A DNA stretch of 64,000 nucleotides from Aphanizomenon flos-aquae FACHB-1287 (GCF_014698755.1 NZ_JACJTO010000002.1:1-64000); one strand, 5' to 3'; positions 16,429 through 26,646 are shown, counted from the stretch's first letter. The notes: generated by a model not told the origin, from the sequence alone. Made by a program: numbers and translations.

Positions 16429-18918
16429 CTACTCTACCTCCACCACACTGATAATCCTCTCATCCCTGTTAAGTTGACAAATACTTTCACCCTTACTATC
16501 TTTGTTGAGATTAGGAACTGCATCTACTGATACGCGAATTACTCGCTCCTTATTTGTCAATAATGCGACCTCTGAACCTGGTTTTGCGGGAACCATAGCC
16601 GCTAAATTGTCGGTTTTATTATTAAATTTCAAAACTTGTATGCCTAAATCCCCCCGATTAGCCGCCCGCAACTGATTTGCAGCTATAATTTTGCCATATC
16701 CCTCTTCCGTCACCAGCAATAATTGGTGATCTTTGCTGACATTAACACAGCCAACCATTTGCTGATTTTTCAAAAGGCGGAAAGCTTGTAACCCCATTGC
16801 AGCCCGACCCATAATTGGTAATTGTTCATCATTACCCGGAAACCTTAACAAACGACCGTTAGAACTGGCTAAAATCAAATGTTCTCCACTGCTCATAAAT
16901 CGAGTAAAGGCTAATTCATCATCATCTTTAAGTTTCAAAATTGTAATTCCTCGCCGTGAGAGATTCACCAATTCTGATAAAGATAAGCGTTTAATCCTTC
17001 CTTTCTTAGTTAATAGAACCATTTCCGACGTTTCGGGTTTTTCTGGTAACAAGAACCGAGTAATAATACCTTCCGTATTCCCCTGAGCCGTACTGGTAAG
17101 CATCGTAATCAATGGCGTTCCTCTGGCTGAACGTCCCGTAATTAAGGGAATATCCCCCACCGCAATTGGATAAACTTTACCACCGCTGGTGAGAATTAAC
17201 AGGTCTTTATGGGTATTAGTTAATGCGGTTTGAATCAGGAAATCATGATCTAGTAGTCCGTTTTCCCCCTTCGGTTTTTTACTGTGGGGAGAAATGCGTC
17301 GTACATAACCCCGTTGAGTAACTTCAACAATAGTTTCCTCCAGGGGTTGTTCCGGTTTGGGAGTAAGAATTTCCTCAGTTTTTACTGTTTTTTTAGTCTT
17401 ATCTTCATCCTGTGAATCTGTATAAACTATTTTTGTACGTCGTGGGTCACCGTATTTCCGTTTAAGATTTCGCAAATCTTTTTTCAAGACCTTGAGTAAT
17501 TCCCGTCTATCTTCCAGTAATGTCCGCAATAGACTAATTTCCTGGTTAAGTTTATCAAATTCCTGTTGTAAGTTTTGCTGCTCCAAACCAGTAAGACGAC
17601 GTAATGGCATAGCCAGAATTGCATCTGCTTGTACATCAGTGATATCCAAGCGACTACAAAGTGTCATCTTGGCTGTACTACCATCAGCAGCTTGCCGTAA
17701 AATAGCAATAACATCATCTAAATTCAATAGGGCTTTTAACAATCCTGCCAGAATATTTAGCCGATTTTCGGCCTTTCCCAACTCATAACTGTAGCGACGG
17801 TTGAGGGTATGTTCTCGGAATTTGAGAAATTCCTCTAAGAGTTGTCGTAAAGTTAATTGGCGGGGTTGTCCCTCAACTATAGCTAAGAGAATCGCCCCAA
17901 AAGTCGTTTGTAAAGCCGTTTGGTGATATAAATGCTGGAGCAGTTCCTGGGGGTTGGTATCGCGTTTGAGTTCAATAACCACCCGCATTCCCTCCCTGTC
18001 ACTCTCATCTCGAATGTCAGAAATTCCCTGTAAACGACCTTGATTAACTAAATCAGCGATTTTTTCAATCCATCCAGCTTTATTGACTTGAAAGGGCAGT
18101 TCTGTGACTATTAATGCCGTTCGGCGTTTAGTTCCCCTAGTGGCAGGAATTTCCTCCATTGTGACTATACCTCGCAGGACAATCCCCCCTTTACCAGTGG
18201 TATAAGCCTCTTTAATGCCCCCACGATCAACTATTTCCCCACCTGTGGGAAAATCCGGACCAGGAATTAATTGAAATAATTTTTCATCCTTTAAATCTGG
18301 GTTGTCAATCAAGGCAATTAAACCATCAACGATTTCTCCCAAATTATGGGGGGGAACATTTGTAGCCATACCTACGGCAATTCCCGCACAACCATTTAGT
18401 AACAAAAATGGTAATTGAGCCGGTAATACCGTTGGTTCTTGTTGAGAATTGTCAAAATTGCCCGTAAAATCCACCGTCTCTTCGGCAATTTCCGCCAACA
18501 TTCCCTCATGTCCCACAGGTGCAAGACGGGTTTCTGTATAACGCATGGCCGCCGGTGGGTCATTATCTACGCTACCAAAGTTACCATGTCCCCCCAGTAA
18601 GGGATAACGGCTAGAAAAGTTTTGTACTAATCGAACTAACGCATCATAAACCGATTGATCACCGTGAGGATGATATTTACCGAGAACATCTCCCACCACA
18701 CGGGCGCATTTTCGATAAGGTCTATCTGGAGTTAAACCTAGTTCGTGCATAGCATATAAAATGCGCCTGTGTACTGGTTTTAAGCCATCGCGGACATCTG
18801 GTAAGGCTCGCCCCACAATCACACTCATGGCGTATTCTAGGTATGACCGTTGCATCTCGGTATGCAGGGCGGTGGTGATGACCTGTCCCTTAGAGAGAAG
18901 GTTTAACTGTTTTGCCAT
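16429..18918 (-). CDS. gyrA: DNA gyrase/topoisomerase IV subunit A
   Basis: The 829-residue type IIA topoisomerase A subunit cleaves and passes double-stranded DNA. The breakage-reunion core is complete, with catalytic Tyr127 in AAMRYTE. The C-terminal beta-pinwheel repeats follow from about residue 500 (for example [33 protein letters not shown]). The classical GyrA box QRRGGKG is not visible; the nearest segments are [10 protein letters not shown] and SRRGITIL, so a ParC-like role is possible. The residue aligned with E. coli Ser83 is Gln. A TTG-initiated frame opens 30 bp upstream, but ATG 18918 gives the usual N-terminus. The gene stands alone. Confidence 0.9.
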   Translation of the reverse strand: MAKQLNLLSKGQVITTALHTEMQRSYLEYAMSVIVGRALPDVRDGLKPVHRRILYAMHELGLTPDRPYRKCARVVGDVLGKYHPHGDQSVYDALVRLVQNFSSRYPLLGGHGNFGSVDNDPPAAMRYTETRLAPVGHEGMLAEIAEETVDFTGNFDNSQQEPTVLPAQLPFLLLNGCAGIAVGMATNVPPHNLGEIVDGLIALIDNPDLKDEKLFQLIPGPDFPTGGEIVDRGGIKEAYTTGKGGIVLRGIVTMEEIPATRGTKRRTALIVTELPFQVNKAGWIEKIADLVNQGRLQGISDIRDESDREGMRVVIELKRDTNPQELLQHLYHQTALQTTFGAILLAIVEGQPRQLTLRQLLEEFLKFREHTLNRRYSYELGKAENRLNILAGLLKALLNLDDVIAILRQAADGSTAKMTLCSRLDITDVQADAILAMPLRRLTGLEQQNLQQEFDKLNQEISLLRTLLEDRRELLKVLKKDLRNLKRKYGDPRRTKIVYTDSQDEDKTKKTVKTEEILTPKPEQPLEETIVEVTQRGYVRRISPHSKKPKGENGLLDHDFLIQTALTNTHKDLLILTSGGKVYPIAVGDIPLITGRSARGTPLITMLTSTAQGNTEGIITRFLLPEKPETSEMVLLTKKGRIKRLSLSELVNLSRRGITILKLKDDDELAFTRFMSSGEHLILASSNGRLLRFPGNDEQLPIMGRAAMGLQAFRLLKNQQMVGCVNVSKDHQLLLVTEEGYGKIIAANQLRAANRGDLGIQVLKFNNKTDNLAAMVPAKPGSEVALLTNKERVIRVSVDAVPNLNKDSKGESICQLNRDERIISVVEVE

Positions 18919-19132
18919 GAGGTTTTTCTCTGAATTTTCACTACACAACAGCCGCTAGAAAATAACACGCTCTGAAATCACAGCATAACGGATCACAGAA
19001 AAATACTCACACAATCTTGATACTCATGAAGATAAAAAGCAGTAGTATTAATCTTGATGTGATCTAAGCTTATGGATTATTAAAAATACAATATGTATTG
19101 CTTAAATGTTAGCCCTCTTAATGTAAAATCTC

Positions 19133-19531
19133 ATGAAAATTGTTCTAATTGTCGAAGATGATTTAATTAATGCTCGCGTTTTTGCCAAAATTCTGAGTAA
19201 ACGCGGGGGTTTGGGGGTAAGACACACGGAAAATGTGGAAGAGGTAATGAAAATTGTCCAATCTCATGAAATTGATCTGATTTTAATGGATGTTTCCCTG
19301 TCTCGTAGTGTATATCAAGGTAAGTCTGTTGATGGTATCAAAATTACACAAATGTTAAAATCTGACCCACAAACAGCTTACTTACCAATCATTTTAGTGA
19401 CAGCACACGCTATGGAAGGTGATCGGGAGAATTTTTTGAACCAAAGTGGCGCTGATGGCTATATTTCTAAGCCTGTAGTTGATCATCAACTGTTTATTGA
19501 CCAAATTACAGCACTTTTACCATCAGGGTAA
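19133..19531 (+). CDS. Single-domain response regulator (CheY/DivK-like receiver)
   Basis: The 132-residue receiver domain has no output domain. The acidic pair is Glu-Asp-Asp at residues 8-10, the phospho-acceptor Asp lies in LILMDVSLS (about 53), the switch Thr in LVTAHA and the conserved Lys in YISKPV. Such proteins relay phosphate or bind partners directly. The insertion SRSVYQGKSVDG after the acceptor Asp is typical of DivK-like receivers in multi-step relays. No histidine kinase is adjacent on this strand; the kinase at 20609-22036 is separated by a TPR gene on the opposite strand. ATG 19133 is the start. Confidence 0.9.
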   Translation: MKIVLIVEDDLINARVFAKILSKRGGLGVRHTENVEEVMKIVQSHEIDLILMDVSLSRSVYQGKSVDGIKITQMLKSDPQTAYLPIILVTAHAMEGDRENFLNQSGADGYISKPVVDHQLFIDQITALLPSG

Positions 19532-19591
19532 GTGGTAGTAATGGCTAATATCTACCCTTGGCAATCTGCTCTCTACCTCCTGCTTTTTTTG

Positions 19592-20458
19592 TTAAGGTGT
19601 TGGTATTTCCTCCTGTGGCTGTAAGGCTAATTTAATTTCCGGTAATTCTAAGAATTTTTTAGTGTCTGCAAGTAAGCGATCGCCCCACAGGTTTTCTTTG
19701 AGAAAATCTAAGTTGCCATAACGGGAATCTATACGCAGGGCCGATACTCCCATTTCTAAACTTTTTTGTTTATCCCCGTGATTATAGAATGCTACGGCTA
19801 AAGCTAATAAAGGTTCTGCAGCTTTTTTATCAATACTCACTGCTGTTTGCCATTGCTGAATTGCTTCCGTGACATTACCTTGTTCGTATTTGATTAAACC
19901 AACATTGTTAATTGCTGGCCAAAACTTTCCATCTTGTTTAACTGCTAAATTGAATTGTGCGATCGCATCTGGGAATTTCTGTAACATCAGGTAAGCATTG
20001 CCCAAGTCAAACAACCCGTTAGAATAATTGGGTTTTAATTTCAAACCCTCTTGATAATGGGTAATGGCTGCTTGGTAATCTTTTTTTTGAAATTTGGCTG
20101 AACCCAATGCAAATAGCACTTCAGAATTTTTCGGGTTGAGGGTATTGGCTTTGTTCAAGGAGGTAACAGCATCATCAAATTCTTGATTTTGTAAGTATAA
20201 ACTCCCCAGCAACCACCAAATTTTATCATTTTTTGGCGCTAGTTTGGCAGCTAACCGCGCTCTGAGCAAAGCTGGTTCAACGTGCTGAAACTGAGCTAAT
20301 TGAGCCGCTTCCTGTGCTAAACCCAAGCCCTGTTTCTCTAACTGAGCATGATCAATTTGCACTATATGGGTAATGAATGCTTGAGCATGAACAGTTTTCG
20401 GAATACTCCATAAACTACAGGCAACTAAAAGAGAAATTAACTGAATGTGTTTTGACAC
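19592..20458 (-). CDS. Secreted TPR-repeat protein
   Basis: The 288-residue protein has a signal peptide (SKHIQLISLLVACSLWSIPKTVHAQA) and about six tetratricopeptide repeats covering residues ~75-255, for example VLFALGSAKFQKKDYQAAITHY and GLFDLGNAYLMLQKFPDAIAQF. It is probably a periplasmic or membrane-associated scaffold; the partner is unknown. A longer frame starts at ATG 20488, but a strong AGGAGGT lies 6 nt before GTG 20458 and this start places the signal peptide at the N-terminus, so GTG is chosen. Convergent with the response-regulator gene, with 60 bp between stops. Confidence 0.85.
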   Translation of the reverse strand: MSKHIQLISLLVACSLWSIPKTVHAQAFITHIVQIDHAQLEKQGLGLAQEAAQLAQFQHVEPALLRARLAAKLAPKNDKIWWLLGSLYLQNQEFDDAVTSLNKANTLNPKNSEVLFALGSAKFQKKDYQAAITHYQEGLKLKPNYSNGLFDLGNAYLMLQKFPDAIAQFNLAVKQDGKFWPAINNVGLIKYEQGNVTEAIQQWQTAVSIDKKAAEPLLALAVAFYNHGDKQKSLEMGVSALRIDSRYGNLDFLKENLWGDRLLADTKKFLELPEIKLALQPQEEIPTP

Positions 20459-20530
20459 ACTACCACCTCCTAGTCTAAATATTGGCATCTTATCGCTAAC
20501 CCCACGTTATCAGATAGCTTAACAAAATCA

Positions 20531-20580
20531 TGAGCATTGGTCATTGTCATTGGTCATTGGTCATTGGTCAGTTGTCAGTG
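20531..20580. repeat. STRR array (tcattgg heptamers)
   Basis: Seven-base units tcattgg / tcattgt repeat in tandem in the gap between the TPR gene and the histidine kinase. Short tandemly repeated repetitive sequences of this kind are a known feature of heterocystous cyanobacteria. No function is evident. Confidence 0.8.
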
Positions 20581-20608
20581 AGTAATTTTCTTTTCCCCCC
20601 GACTCCTG

Positions 20609-22036
20609 TTATCCCTCGGAGGTGGGTGGTAAAATAGGTAGGGTGACTGTGAAAGTAGTACCTTCACCCACCTTGCTGGTTACTTGAATTTGTCCTTGAT
20701 GGTGTTCTATAATAGCTTGAGCGATCGCTAATCCTAATCCTGAACCACTAGTTGTGGCCTTAGTCATTTTTCCAGTTTTATAGGTTCTTGCTGAATCAAC
20801 TCGATAAAAGCGGTCAAACAATTTTGGTAGCGCGTCCGCAGGAATACCAATTCCTGTATCAGTAATTTTTATTTGTAAATGAGAATTGGTATAACGCATT
20901 CCTGTAACTCGATTTATTCCCTCTATTCTTTCTAATTCCACTTTTATTACTCCCTGTACCGGAGTATATTGCAAAGCATTACCAATCAAATTTGTAAATA
21001 ATCTCACTAATTGCTCCCAATTACCCATGAGAGTAAACCAGTTTTCTAATAATTCACAGTCAACTACTGTTATGGGAGAATCAACTAAGTTTAAAACCAG
21101 ATTAATTTGTTTTTCTTTAGCTATAATCTGTTGTTCTTCTACCACTTCCATCAATAAAGCATCAAGAGGACAAGATGACAATAAATTTATGCTAATGCCA
21201 CTATCTTGTCTAGCCAAGAATAGTAAATCATCAACTAATTTTCCTAGTCTTTGGGCAAGTCTTTCTACTACTTTTAATTGTTGTTTATATTGAACTGTAT
21301 TTTTTTCTTCTGGGACTAAATCTAAATCAGCTAAGGCAATTTGGACATTAGTTTGAATTAAAGCAATGGGACTTCTTAATTCATGGGAAGCATCAGCAGT
21401 AAATTGTTTTAAACGTTGGTAAGATTCTCTTATAGGTTCCATTGCCTTACCAGATAAAAACCAACCACTGGCCGCTACTGACAATATCATCAAACTAGTC
21501 CATGAAGCCAAATCAAAAATTAATTCATGGCTAGGTTTTGTTACCTCAAACCAAGGATGACTAACTCGTAAATAGCCTAAAACCTGTTTTCTTTTTTTTA
21601 TCCTTTTCGTAACTTGTCTCAATAACTGTGCAGGTTCTCCCCATCCTTTCATTCCCTCTATTTGCACAGTTTCGCCTGTAAAATTATGATGAACAGGAAT
21701 ATTTAATTTTTCCGAAAATGTTGACCACAATAATTCACCATCACGACCAAACCACTCTAAATCAATGCGATCATCTTCGGTATTTTCAGAATTATTAGGA
21801 AAACTAGCTTCTACATTTACTCGCAGTTGATTCGGTTGAGATTTGATTGGTTCAATTACTAAGGAACGCTCGACAATTTCTGCCACATGATCTAATGTAT
21901 CGTCAATTCTTTCAATTAATGTATTGTGAACATATAAATACATTCCACTGGCAAATAATAATAGTAAAATCGCCGTTATAGCCGTGTACCAAATCGCTAA
22001 ACGGCGACGAGTGGCTTGAAATAGATAAGTAGACAT
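20609..22036 (-). CDS. Two-component sensor histidine kinase
   Basis: The 475-residue membrane kinase has TM1 about 13-33, a periplasmic sensor region of about 140 residues, TM2 about 178-198 and then a short linker. The HisKA box FTADASHELRSPI follows with the phospho-accepting His at about residue 220. The ATPase has N box NLIGNALQYTP, G1 ITDTGIGIP and G2 GSGLGLAIAQ. The domain order resembles the RppB/NrsS type of cyanobacterial kinases, which pair with OmpR-type regulators; no such regulator is adjacent, so the partner is unknown. ATG 22036 is the start. Confidence 0.92.
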   Translation of the reverse strand: MSTYLFQATRRRLAIWYTAITAILLLLFASGMYLYVHNTLIERIDDTLDHVAEIVERSLVIEPIKSQPNQLRVNVEASFPNNSENTEDDRIDLEWFGRDGELLWSTFSEKLNIPVHHNFTGETVQIEGMKGWGEPAQLLRQVTKRIKKRKQVLGYLRVSHPWFEVTKPSHELIFDLASWTSLMILSVAASGWFLSGKAMEPIRESYQRLKQFTADASHELRSPIALIQTNVQIALADLDLVPEEKNTVQYKQQLKVVERLAQRLGKLVDDLLFLARQDSGISINLLSSCPLDALLMEVVEEQQIIAKEKQINLVLNLVDSPITVVDCELLENWFTLMGNWEQLVRLFTNLIGNALQYTPVQGVIKVELERIEGINRVTGMRYTNSHLQIKITDTGIGIPADALPKLFDRFYRVDSARTYKTGKMTKATTSGSGLGLAIAQAIIEHHQGQIQVTSKVGEGTTFTVTLPILPPTSEG

Positions 22037-22273
22037 AAAATTAATAGGTAATTATTTATAATTTCAGAAAATGAGAGAATATTTAGGGGCAATTGATTCC
22101 TGAATTTATTTACCTGGGAAGGAACCAGAGAATGAGGATACTCATCTTTACAAAAATTACACAGAATAGGTACTATCTTACTCTGGCTTGTGCTACATTA
22201 AAATCTTCCCGACAGACAAAATAAGCTGATAGCGAAGCGTGGCATTAGCTATGTATGATTTCATGCTTCGGAT

Positions 22274-24478
22274 ATGAGGAAACAGCGGACATTGAATCAA
22301 TTAAGTATGATCATGCCGAAACCAAAAAAGAATGCTCCTTCTATTAATCTCAATGATCCACAATACTACATTAACCGTGAATTAAGTTGGCTAGAATTTA
22401 ATAACCGGGTATTATATGAAGCTTGTGACCCCAGAACTCCCCTATTGGAAAGGTTAAAATTTTTAGCCATTTTCAGTTCCAATCTGGATGAGTTCTTTAT
22501 GGTGCGAGTAGCAGGTTTAAAGCAACAAGTAGAAGCTACTGTCAATTTATTAACAACCGATGGCCGGACACCACAAAAACAGTTAGATGATATTCGTCTG
22601 CATTTACACCCCCAACTCAAAAAACAGAATACAGAATTTCAGGAAGTTCTTCAACCGCTGTTAAGACAACAGGGAATCTGTATTCTTGATTACATAGAAC
22701 TAAATCAACAACAGCGAAATTATTTAGATAACTATTTTCAAGAGCAGATTTTTCCGGTACTGACTCCTCTGGCTGTTGATCCTAGTCATCCCTTTCCCCA
22801 CATTTCTAATCTCAGTTTAAATTTAGCAGTAGTGGTCAAAAATCCCGATACCGAAGAGGAGTTTTTTGCCAGGGTGAAAGTTCCCCAAGTCTTACCCAGA
22901 TTTTTGCCCTTACCCCCAGAGTTGAGAACTGAAGACAATGGGAAAACTGCTAACTGGTCAGGGATTCCCTTAGAACAAGCGATCGCTCATAACCTAGAAT
23001 CCCTCTTTCCAGGGATGAGTATCCAAGAATATCACCCCTTCCGAATTACCCGCGATGCTGATTTGGAATTAGAAGAAGACGAAGCAGAAGATTTACTACT
23101 AGCTATTGAACAGGAACTTCGCAAACGTCGCATGGGTGGAACGCCTGTCAGATTAGAAATTCGCTCCCAAACCCCTGAATCAATTCGTTCTCGTCTCTTG
23201 CAGGATTTAGGATTAACGGAAAATGATATTTATGAAGTTGATGGTCTGTTGGGACTGCGGGATTTAATGTATTTTCTGTTACTGCCATTACCAGACCTCA
23301 AAGACCCCCCACGTCAATCTGTTGTTCCTTCCCGCTTGCAACGGTTGAAGGAATCCTGTATTAATCCTGATGTTCCTGAACCGGAAGATGGTAAAGATTT
23401 CTTTTCTGTCATTCGAGAAAAAGATTTACTAGTTCATCATCCTTATCAATCCTTTTCTGGTACAGTGGTGCGCTTCATTACTAGTGCTGCCCATGATCCC
23501 AATGTCCTGGCCATGAAAATGACTCTTTACCGAACTTCTGGAGACTCACCCATAGTTAATGCTTTAATTGCAGCCGCGGAAAATGGTAAACAAGTTTCCG
23601 TATTAGTTGAATTAAAAGCCCGGTTTGATGAAGAGAATAACATTTATTGGGCAAGACGTTTAGAAAGAGTTGGTGTTCATGTTGTCTATGGTTTAGTTGG
23701 CTTGAAAACCCATAGCAAAATTGTCTTAGTAGTACGACGGGAAAAAGACAAAATGCGCCGCTATGTACATATTGGCACTGGCAATTATAACCCTAAAACA
23801 GCACGACTTTATACAGATTTAGGCTTATTTAGTTGTCGGGAAGAACTAGGTGCAGATTTAACAGATGTGTTTAATTTCTTAACAGGTTACTCTCGCCAAA
23901 AATCCTATCGAGAAATCATTGTAGCACCTGTGAATATGCGCGATCGCTTTCTGGAATTAATTAAGCGGGAAATTGAAAATGTCCAAAATGGATTTTCTGG
24001 TCGGATTGTTGCTAAAATGAACGCTCTAGTAGACCCACAAATAATTTCCGCACTATACGAAGCCTCCCGCGCGGGAGTACAAATTGACCTAATTATTCGG
24101 GGAATCTGTTGTTTGCGACCCGGACTGCTCAATCTCAGTCATAACATTCGAGTTATCAGCATTATTGGCCGTTTTTTAGAACACTCCCGCATATATTACT
24201 TCTACAACAATAATCAAGAAGAAATATACATTGGTAGTGCTGATTGGATGCGTCGCAATTTAGATCGTCGTGTTGAAGTAATTACCCCCATTAAAGACCA
24301 AGAAATTGCCAAAGATCTACAAGAGATATTAGGAATCATGTTAGCAGATAATCGTCATGCTTGGGAATTACAGCCTGATGGTAATTATATCCAAAGATGT
24401 CCTGGTGATAACTGTCCAGAAGCCAATTCTCAAAAAACTATTCTCTCTATGGCTTTACGCACTGCTGGCATTAATTAA
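22274..24478 (+). CDS. ppk: Polyphosphate kinase 1
   Basis: The ~720-734-residue enzyme reversibly polymerises ATP gamma-phosphate into polyphosphate. All four PPK1 regions are present: N domain (INRELSWLEFNNRVL), head domain, and the two phospholipase-D-like C domains. These hold the phospho-His candidate in LKTHSKIVL (about 487-495), HIGTGNYNPKTARLYTDLGL and the RRNLDRRVEV end motif. Polyphosphate granules store phosphate in cyanobacteria. The frame opens at ATG 22274 without a clear ribosome site; Met12 (22307) or Met14 (22313, MPKPKKN) is an equally plausible start. No phosphate-regulon (Pho) box was identified in the 237-bp upstream gap. Confidence 0.96.
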   Translation: MRKQRTLNQLSMIMPKPKKNAPSINLNDPQYYINRELSWLEFNNRVLYEACDPRTPLLERLKFLAIFSSNLDEFFMVRVAGLKQQVEATVNLLTTDGRTPQKQLDDIRLHLHPQLKKQNTEFQEVLQPLLRQQGICILDYIELNQQQRNYLDNYFQEQIFPVLTPLAVDPSHPFPHISNLSLNLAVVVKNPDTEEEFFARVKVPQVLPRFLPLPPELRTEDNGKTANWSGIPLEQAIAHNLESLFPGMSIQEYHPFRITRDADLELEEDEAEDLLLAIEQELRKRRMGGTPVRLEIRSQTPESIRSRLLQDLGLTENDIYEVDGLLGLRDLMYFLLLPLPDLKDPPRQSVVPSRLQRLKESCINPDVPEPEDGKDFFSVIREKDLLVHHPYQSFSGTVVRFITSAAHDPNVLAMKMTLYRTSGDSPIVNALIAAAENGKQVSVLVELKARFDEENNIYWARRLERVGVHVVYGLVGLKTHSKIVLVVRREKDKMRRYVHIGTGNYNPKTARLYTDLGLFSCREELGADLTDVFNFLTGYSRQKSYREIIVAPVNMRDRFLELIKREIENVQNGFSGRIVAKMNALVDPQIISALYEASRAGVQIDLIIRGICCLRPGLLNLSHNIRVISIIGRFLEHSRIYYFYNNNQEEIYIGSADWMRRNLDRRVEVITPIKDQEIAKDLQEILGIMLADNRHAWELQPDGNYIQRCPGDNCPEANSQKTILSMALRTAGIN

Positions 24479-24864
24479 ACTATTATTAGTTGCAGCAAAG
24501 GTGAATAATCATCTCTTTCAATATCCCTGACTTCTTTGATTAATTTTCCCACACAAATCATTAATACTAGAAGTTGGGGAGTTAAACCATAGCTGAATTA
24601 ACATATTTTGGAGATTATCCACCATAATAATATGCCAGTTTTCTAAGTTGTTTATCCCTTAAACCAGTATTATGCAAAAATATATTTTTTTAATGCTTTT
24701 TTTGCATAAAAATCAGCTTTTAATGCCTAAAATTAACCCATAAGATAGAGTGAATTCTTTTACTTCTACTTATAAAATATAAGATATCATACAATTGTGG
24801 ATTTTATAATTTTCCATCCATCATCATTTTGCAAGTCAGTAAAAACTCCAATTATTTTCCTGGA
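24479..24864. other. 386-bp AT-rich gap between ppk and the next regulator
   Basis: There is no convincing gene. A TGCAAAAA...TTTTTTGCA inverted repeat (about 24673-24708) around an A/T-only loop is the only structure seen and may act as the terminator for ppk. A minus-strand frame of about 46 codons near 24520-24660 has no ribosome site or family resemblance and is not called. Confidence 0.4.
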
Positions 24865-25281
24865 ATGTTAATGTTGTCCCAAGAATCCTGTAAATTGCGT
24901 GTTCTTGTAGTTGATGATCATGAACTCACTCGATTAAGCCTACAATTAGTTTTTTCTGTCCAGGAAAATATTCACGTTGTCGGTTTAGCTAGTAATGGTC
25001 AAGAAGCTATAGAAATGGTTCAATTGTATCAACCTGATGTGATCATTCTTGATTTACAAATGCCAGTAATGAATGGCTGGTCAGCATCTAATTATATTAA
25101 AGCTATATCTCCAAATACTCAGATTTTAGCTTATTCCTCGGTAGATGAATCATCTTTCCAGAACAACAAAAATAAGCATCACTTTGATGAATTTTGCAGA
25201 AAAGATATTCCCACAAAAGAACTCATTGCTTTGGTCAAACAGTTAGGGAATACATCTGGATATTCTTCGATACAAATTTAA
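24865..25281 (+). CDS. Receiver-only response regulator (NarL/LuxR-class receiver)
   Basis: The ~138-residue protein holds one receiver domain of the NarL type: acidic VVDDHE, phospho-acceptor Asp in VIILDLQMPVMNGW, switch Ser/Thr region LAYSS and Lys in FCRKDIPTKEL. The DNA-binding HTH that normally follows is absent, and the gene ends at the domain boundary. A TTG-initiated frame begins at 24829, but ATG 24865 or 24871 just before the domain is more likely; no good Shine-Dalgarno separates the two. The cognate kinase is not evident. It is followed by a good terminator. Confidence 0.85.
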   Translation: MLMLSQESCKLRVLVVDDHELTRLSLQLVFSVQENIHVVGLASNGQEAIEMVQLYQPDVIILDLQMPVMNGWSASNYIKAISPNTQILAYSSVDESSFQNNKNKHHFDEFCRKDIPTKELIALVKQLGNTSGYSSIQI

Positions 25282-25366
25282 TTAGGTTGGAGTTTTCCAT
25301 TTTGGGGGAAATGGAACACAATCTAACATCATCAATAATCAAAAAAAATCACAAATTACATCAGAT

Positions 25367-25400
25367 AAAAGGCAATTGACAATTATCAATTACCTTTTTT
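25367..25400 (+). terminator. Rho-independent terminator
   Basis: AAAAGG-C-AATTGA-caatta-TCAATT-A-CCTTTTTT: a two-part stem with a run of six T, 86 bp after the response-regulator stop codon. Confidence 0.8.
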
Positions 25401-25457
25401 CGTGTCTAAATTAAGATACAGCAGTTCCCAGTATGATGAAGTACAGATATTAATAAT

Positions 25458-25504
25458 AAAACTTTTGTGGTGCGGGTAAGATGCCCGCACAAAGTGTACC
25501 TCAC
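25458..25504. repeat. Dispersed hairpin repeat, copy 2
   Basis: acttttgtggtgcggg-taagatg-cccgcac forms a TGCGGG/CCCGCA hairpin and matches the core of the elements at 7833-7930 and 49190-49258. Confidence 0.7.
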
Positions 25505-25537
25505 TCAAACTGAAGTTACTGTAATTAACAACTTAGG

Positions 25538-25720
25538 TTAATTATTTTCTGTTTGGGGAATGGTCCGTTTAAATTCATCAAGTAAATCATCTAATTCTTC
25601 CAAAGCTTGATTAACATCAACTCTCAAGGTCCCTAAGTTAGGTTGTTCTAATAAACTCAGCAACCGCTCACGTTGACCTTGAACAGTGCTAATTCGGTCT
25701 TTAATTGTCTGAATATCCAT
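25538..25720 (-). CDS. Small helical protein, function unknown
   Basis: The 60-residue soluble protein begins MDIQTIKDRISTVQGQRERLL and is almost entirely predicted helix with heptad-like Leu/Ile spacing and an acidic stretch (LEELDDLLDEF). A longer frame reaches 25807, but GGAAG 7 nt before ATG 25720 and the unlikely composition of the extension fix the start here. It diverges from the DUF2854 gene at 25860. I recognise no family with confidence. Confidence 0.7.
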   Translation of the reverse strand: MDIQTIKDRISTVQGQRERLLSLLEQPNLGTLRVDVNQALEELDDLLDEFKRTIPQTENN

Positions 25721-25859
25721 TTTTTTGCTTCCAGTTTTGAAACACTTCAAATCTAAAGTTAACGCAAAAAGGAAAAATCTTAATATCCTTTCCCAATCTG
25801 CCACCAATCAGGGATGATAATAAAAGATGAAAATAAATTAATTATACTAATCTCAAATT

Positions 25860-26402
25860 ATGCTGGGCGGAATTTCTTTAGGAACAGTTGGTTTAACAAT
25901 CGGTAGTATACTGACTATCACGGGTTTTATTGCCTATTTTGCGGATAATGCTACCCTCAATCTAGTAGGGTTTTTCTATGGTTTTCCCCTGTTATTGGGA
26001 GGTTTAGCCCTCAAAGCTAATGAACTCAAACCCATACCCTTTAGCCAAACTACCACACCCTCAATTTTAGCACTCAGAAAGCAACAAGCAACTGTCACAC
26101 AGACGAAAATCCGTAAAGATATCACACGCTACTGTTATGGACAAAAATCCCATTTAGACGAAGCTCTAGCTTATCTAGGTTTAAGTCCTGCGGACGAGTC
26201 TAGACCAGTAGTGACTGGTTTACGAGAAATTGAAATTAATGGGGCTTATACCCTTATCTTAGAATTTGATTCGCCATTTATTAACTTTGATACTTGGCAA
26301 CAAAAACAAGAAAAAATGACCAAGTATTTTGGACCTAATGTAGAGATTAGCATGACACAGCCCAGGGAGGATTATATTGAACTCTCTTTGATGAAAACCT
26401 AA
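25860..26402 (+). CDS. DUF2854 family membrane protein
   Basis: The 180-residue protein has two N-terminal membrane spans (about 7-29 and 33-52: SLGTVGLTIGSILTITGFIAY, LVGFFYGFPLLLGGLAL) and a soluble alpha/beta domain that ends VEISMTQPREDYIELSL. The family is restricted to cyanobacteria and plastid-bearing eukaryotes; the biochemical role is unknown. The ATG 25860 start places the first span at the N-terminus. No operon partner is seen. Confidence 0.85.
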   Translation: MLGGISLGTVGLTIGSILTITGFIAYFADNATLNLVGFFYGFPLLLGGLALKANELKPIPFSQTTTPSILALRKQQATVTQTKIRKDITRYCYGQKSHLDEALAYLGLSPADESRPVVTGLREIEINGAYTLILEFDSPFINFDTWQQKQEKMTKYFGPNVEISMTQPREDYIELSLMKT

Positions 26403-26436
26403 CCTTAAACCCCAGTGAACTCTATACTCTGTATGG

Positions 26437-26610
26437 GAACGATAGAAGGCCCCGCCTTGATGATATCATTCCCAGTCGGAGACTAGAAGATATTGGACTA
26501 ACACAAAATTAAGGTTTTCAAACCCACCTGCGTGGGTTTCACCTGTGTAGACGCGGTTTCTAACCACCCATATATGTATGAATTTAGAGTTTTCAACCAA
26601 CCTGTTAGTA
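26437..26610. repeat. Two dispersed repeats upstream of the kinase gene
   Basis: The first half (26437-26490, tatgggaacgatag...attcccagtc) is a degenerate relative of the MITE at 30042-30149. The second half (26517-26610) starts with the hairpin AACCCAC-ctgc-GTGGGTT and continues gtgtagacgcggtt...tatatgtatgaattta. It aligns along about 90 bp with 56426-56510, which lies just upstream of the M16 peptidase genes. Both copies lie within about 40-75 bp of a start codon. Confidence 0.65.
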
Positions 26611-26646
26611 TAGTATAAGCATCCCTAGAAATACCCAACAGCTACC

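Noticed and set aside
17492-18958. Plus-strand frames inside and at the start of gyrA
   Set aside because: Shadows of a strongly conserved minus-strand gene; Arg/Ser-rich nonsense composition.
19133-22036. Response regulator and histidine kinase as a cognate operon
   Set aside because: They are on opposite strands with a TPR gene between them; receiver type (DivK-like) does not match the RppB/NrsS-type kinase.
24520-24660. Small minus-strand gene between ppk and the response regulator
   Set aside because: The frame is about 46 codons without a Shine-Dalgarno, hydrophobic pattern or recognisable family.
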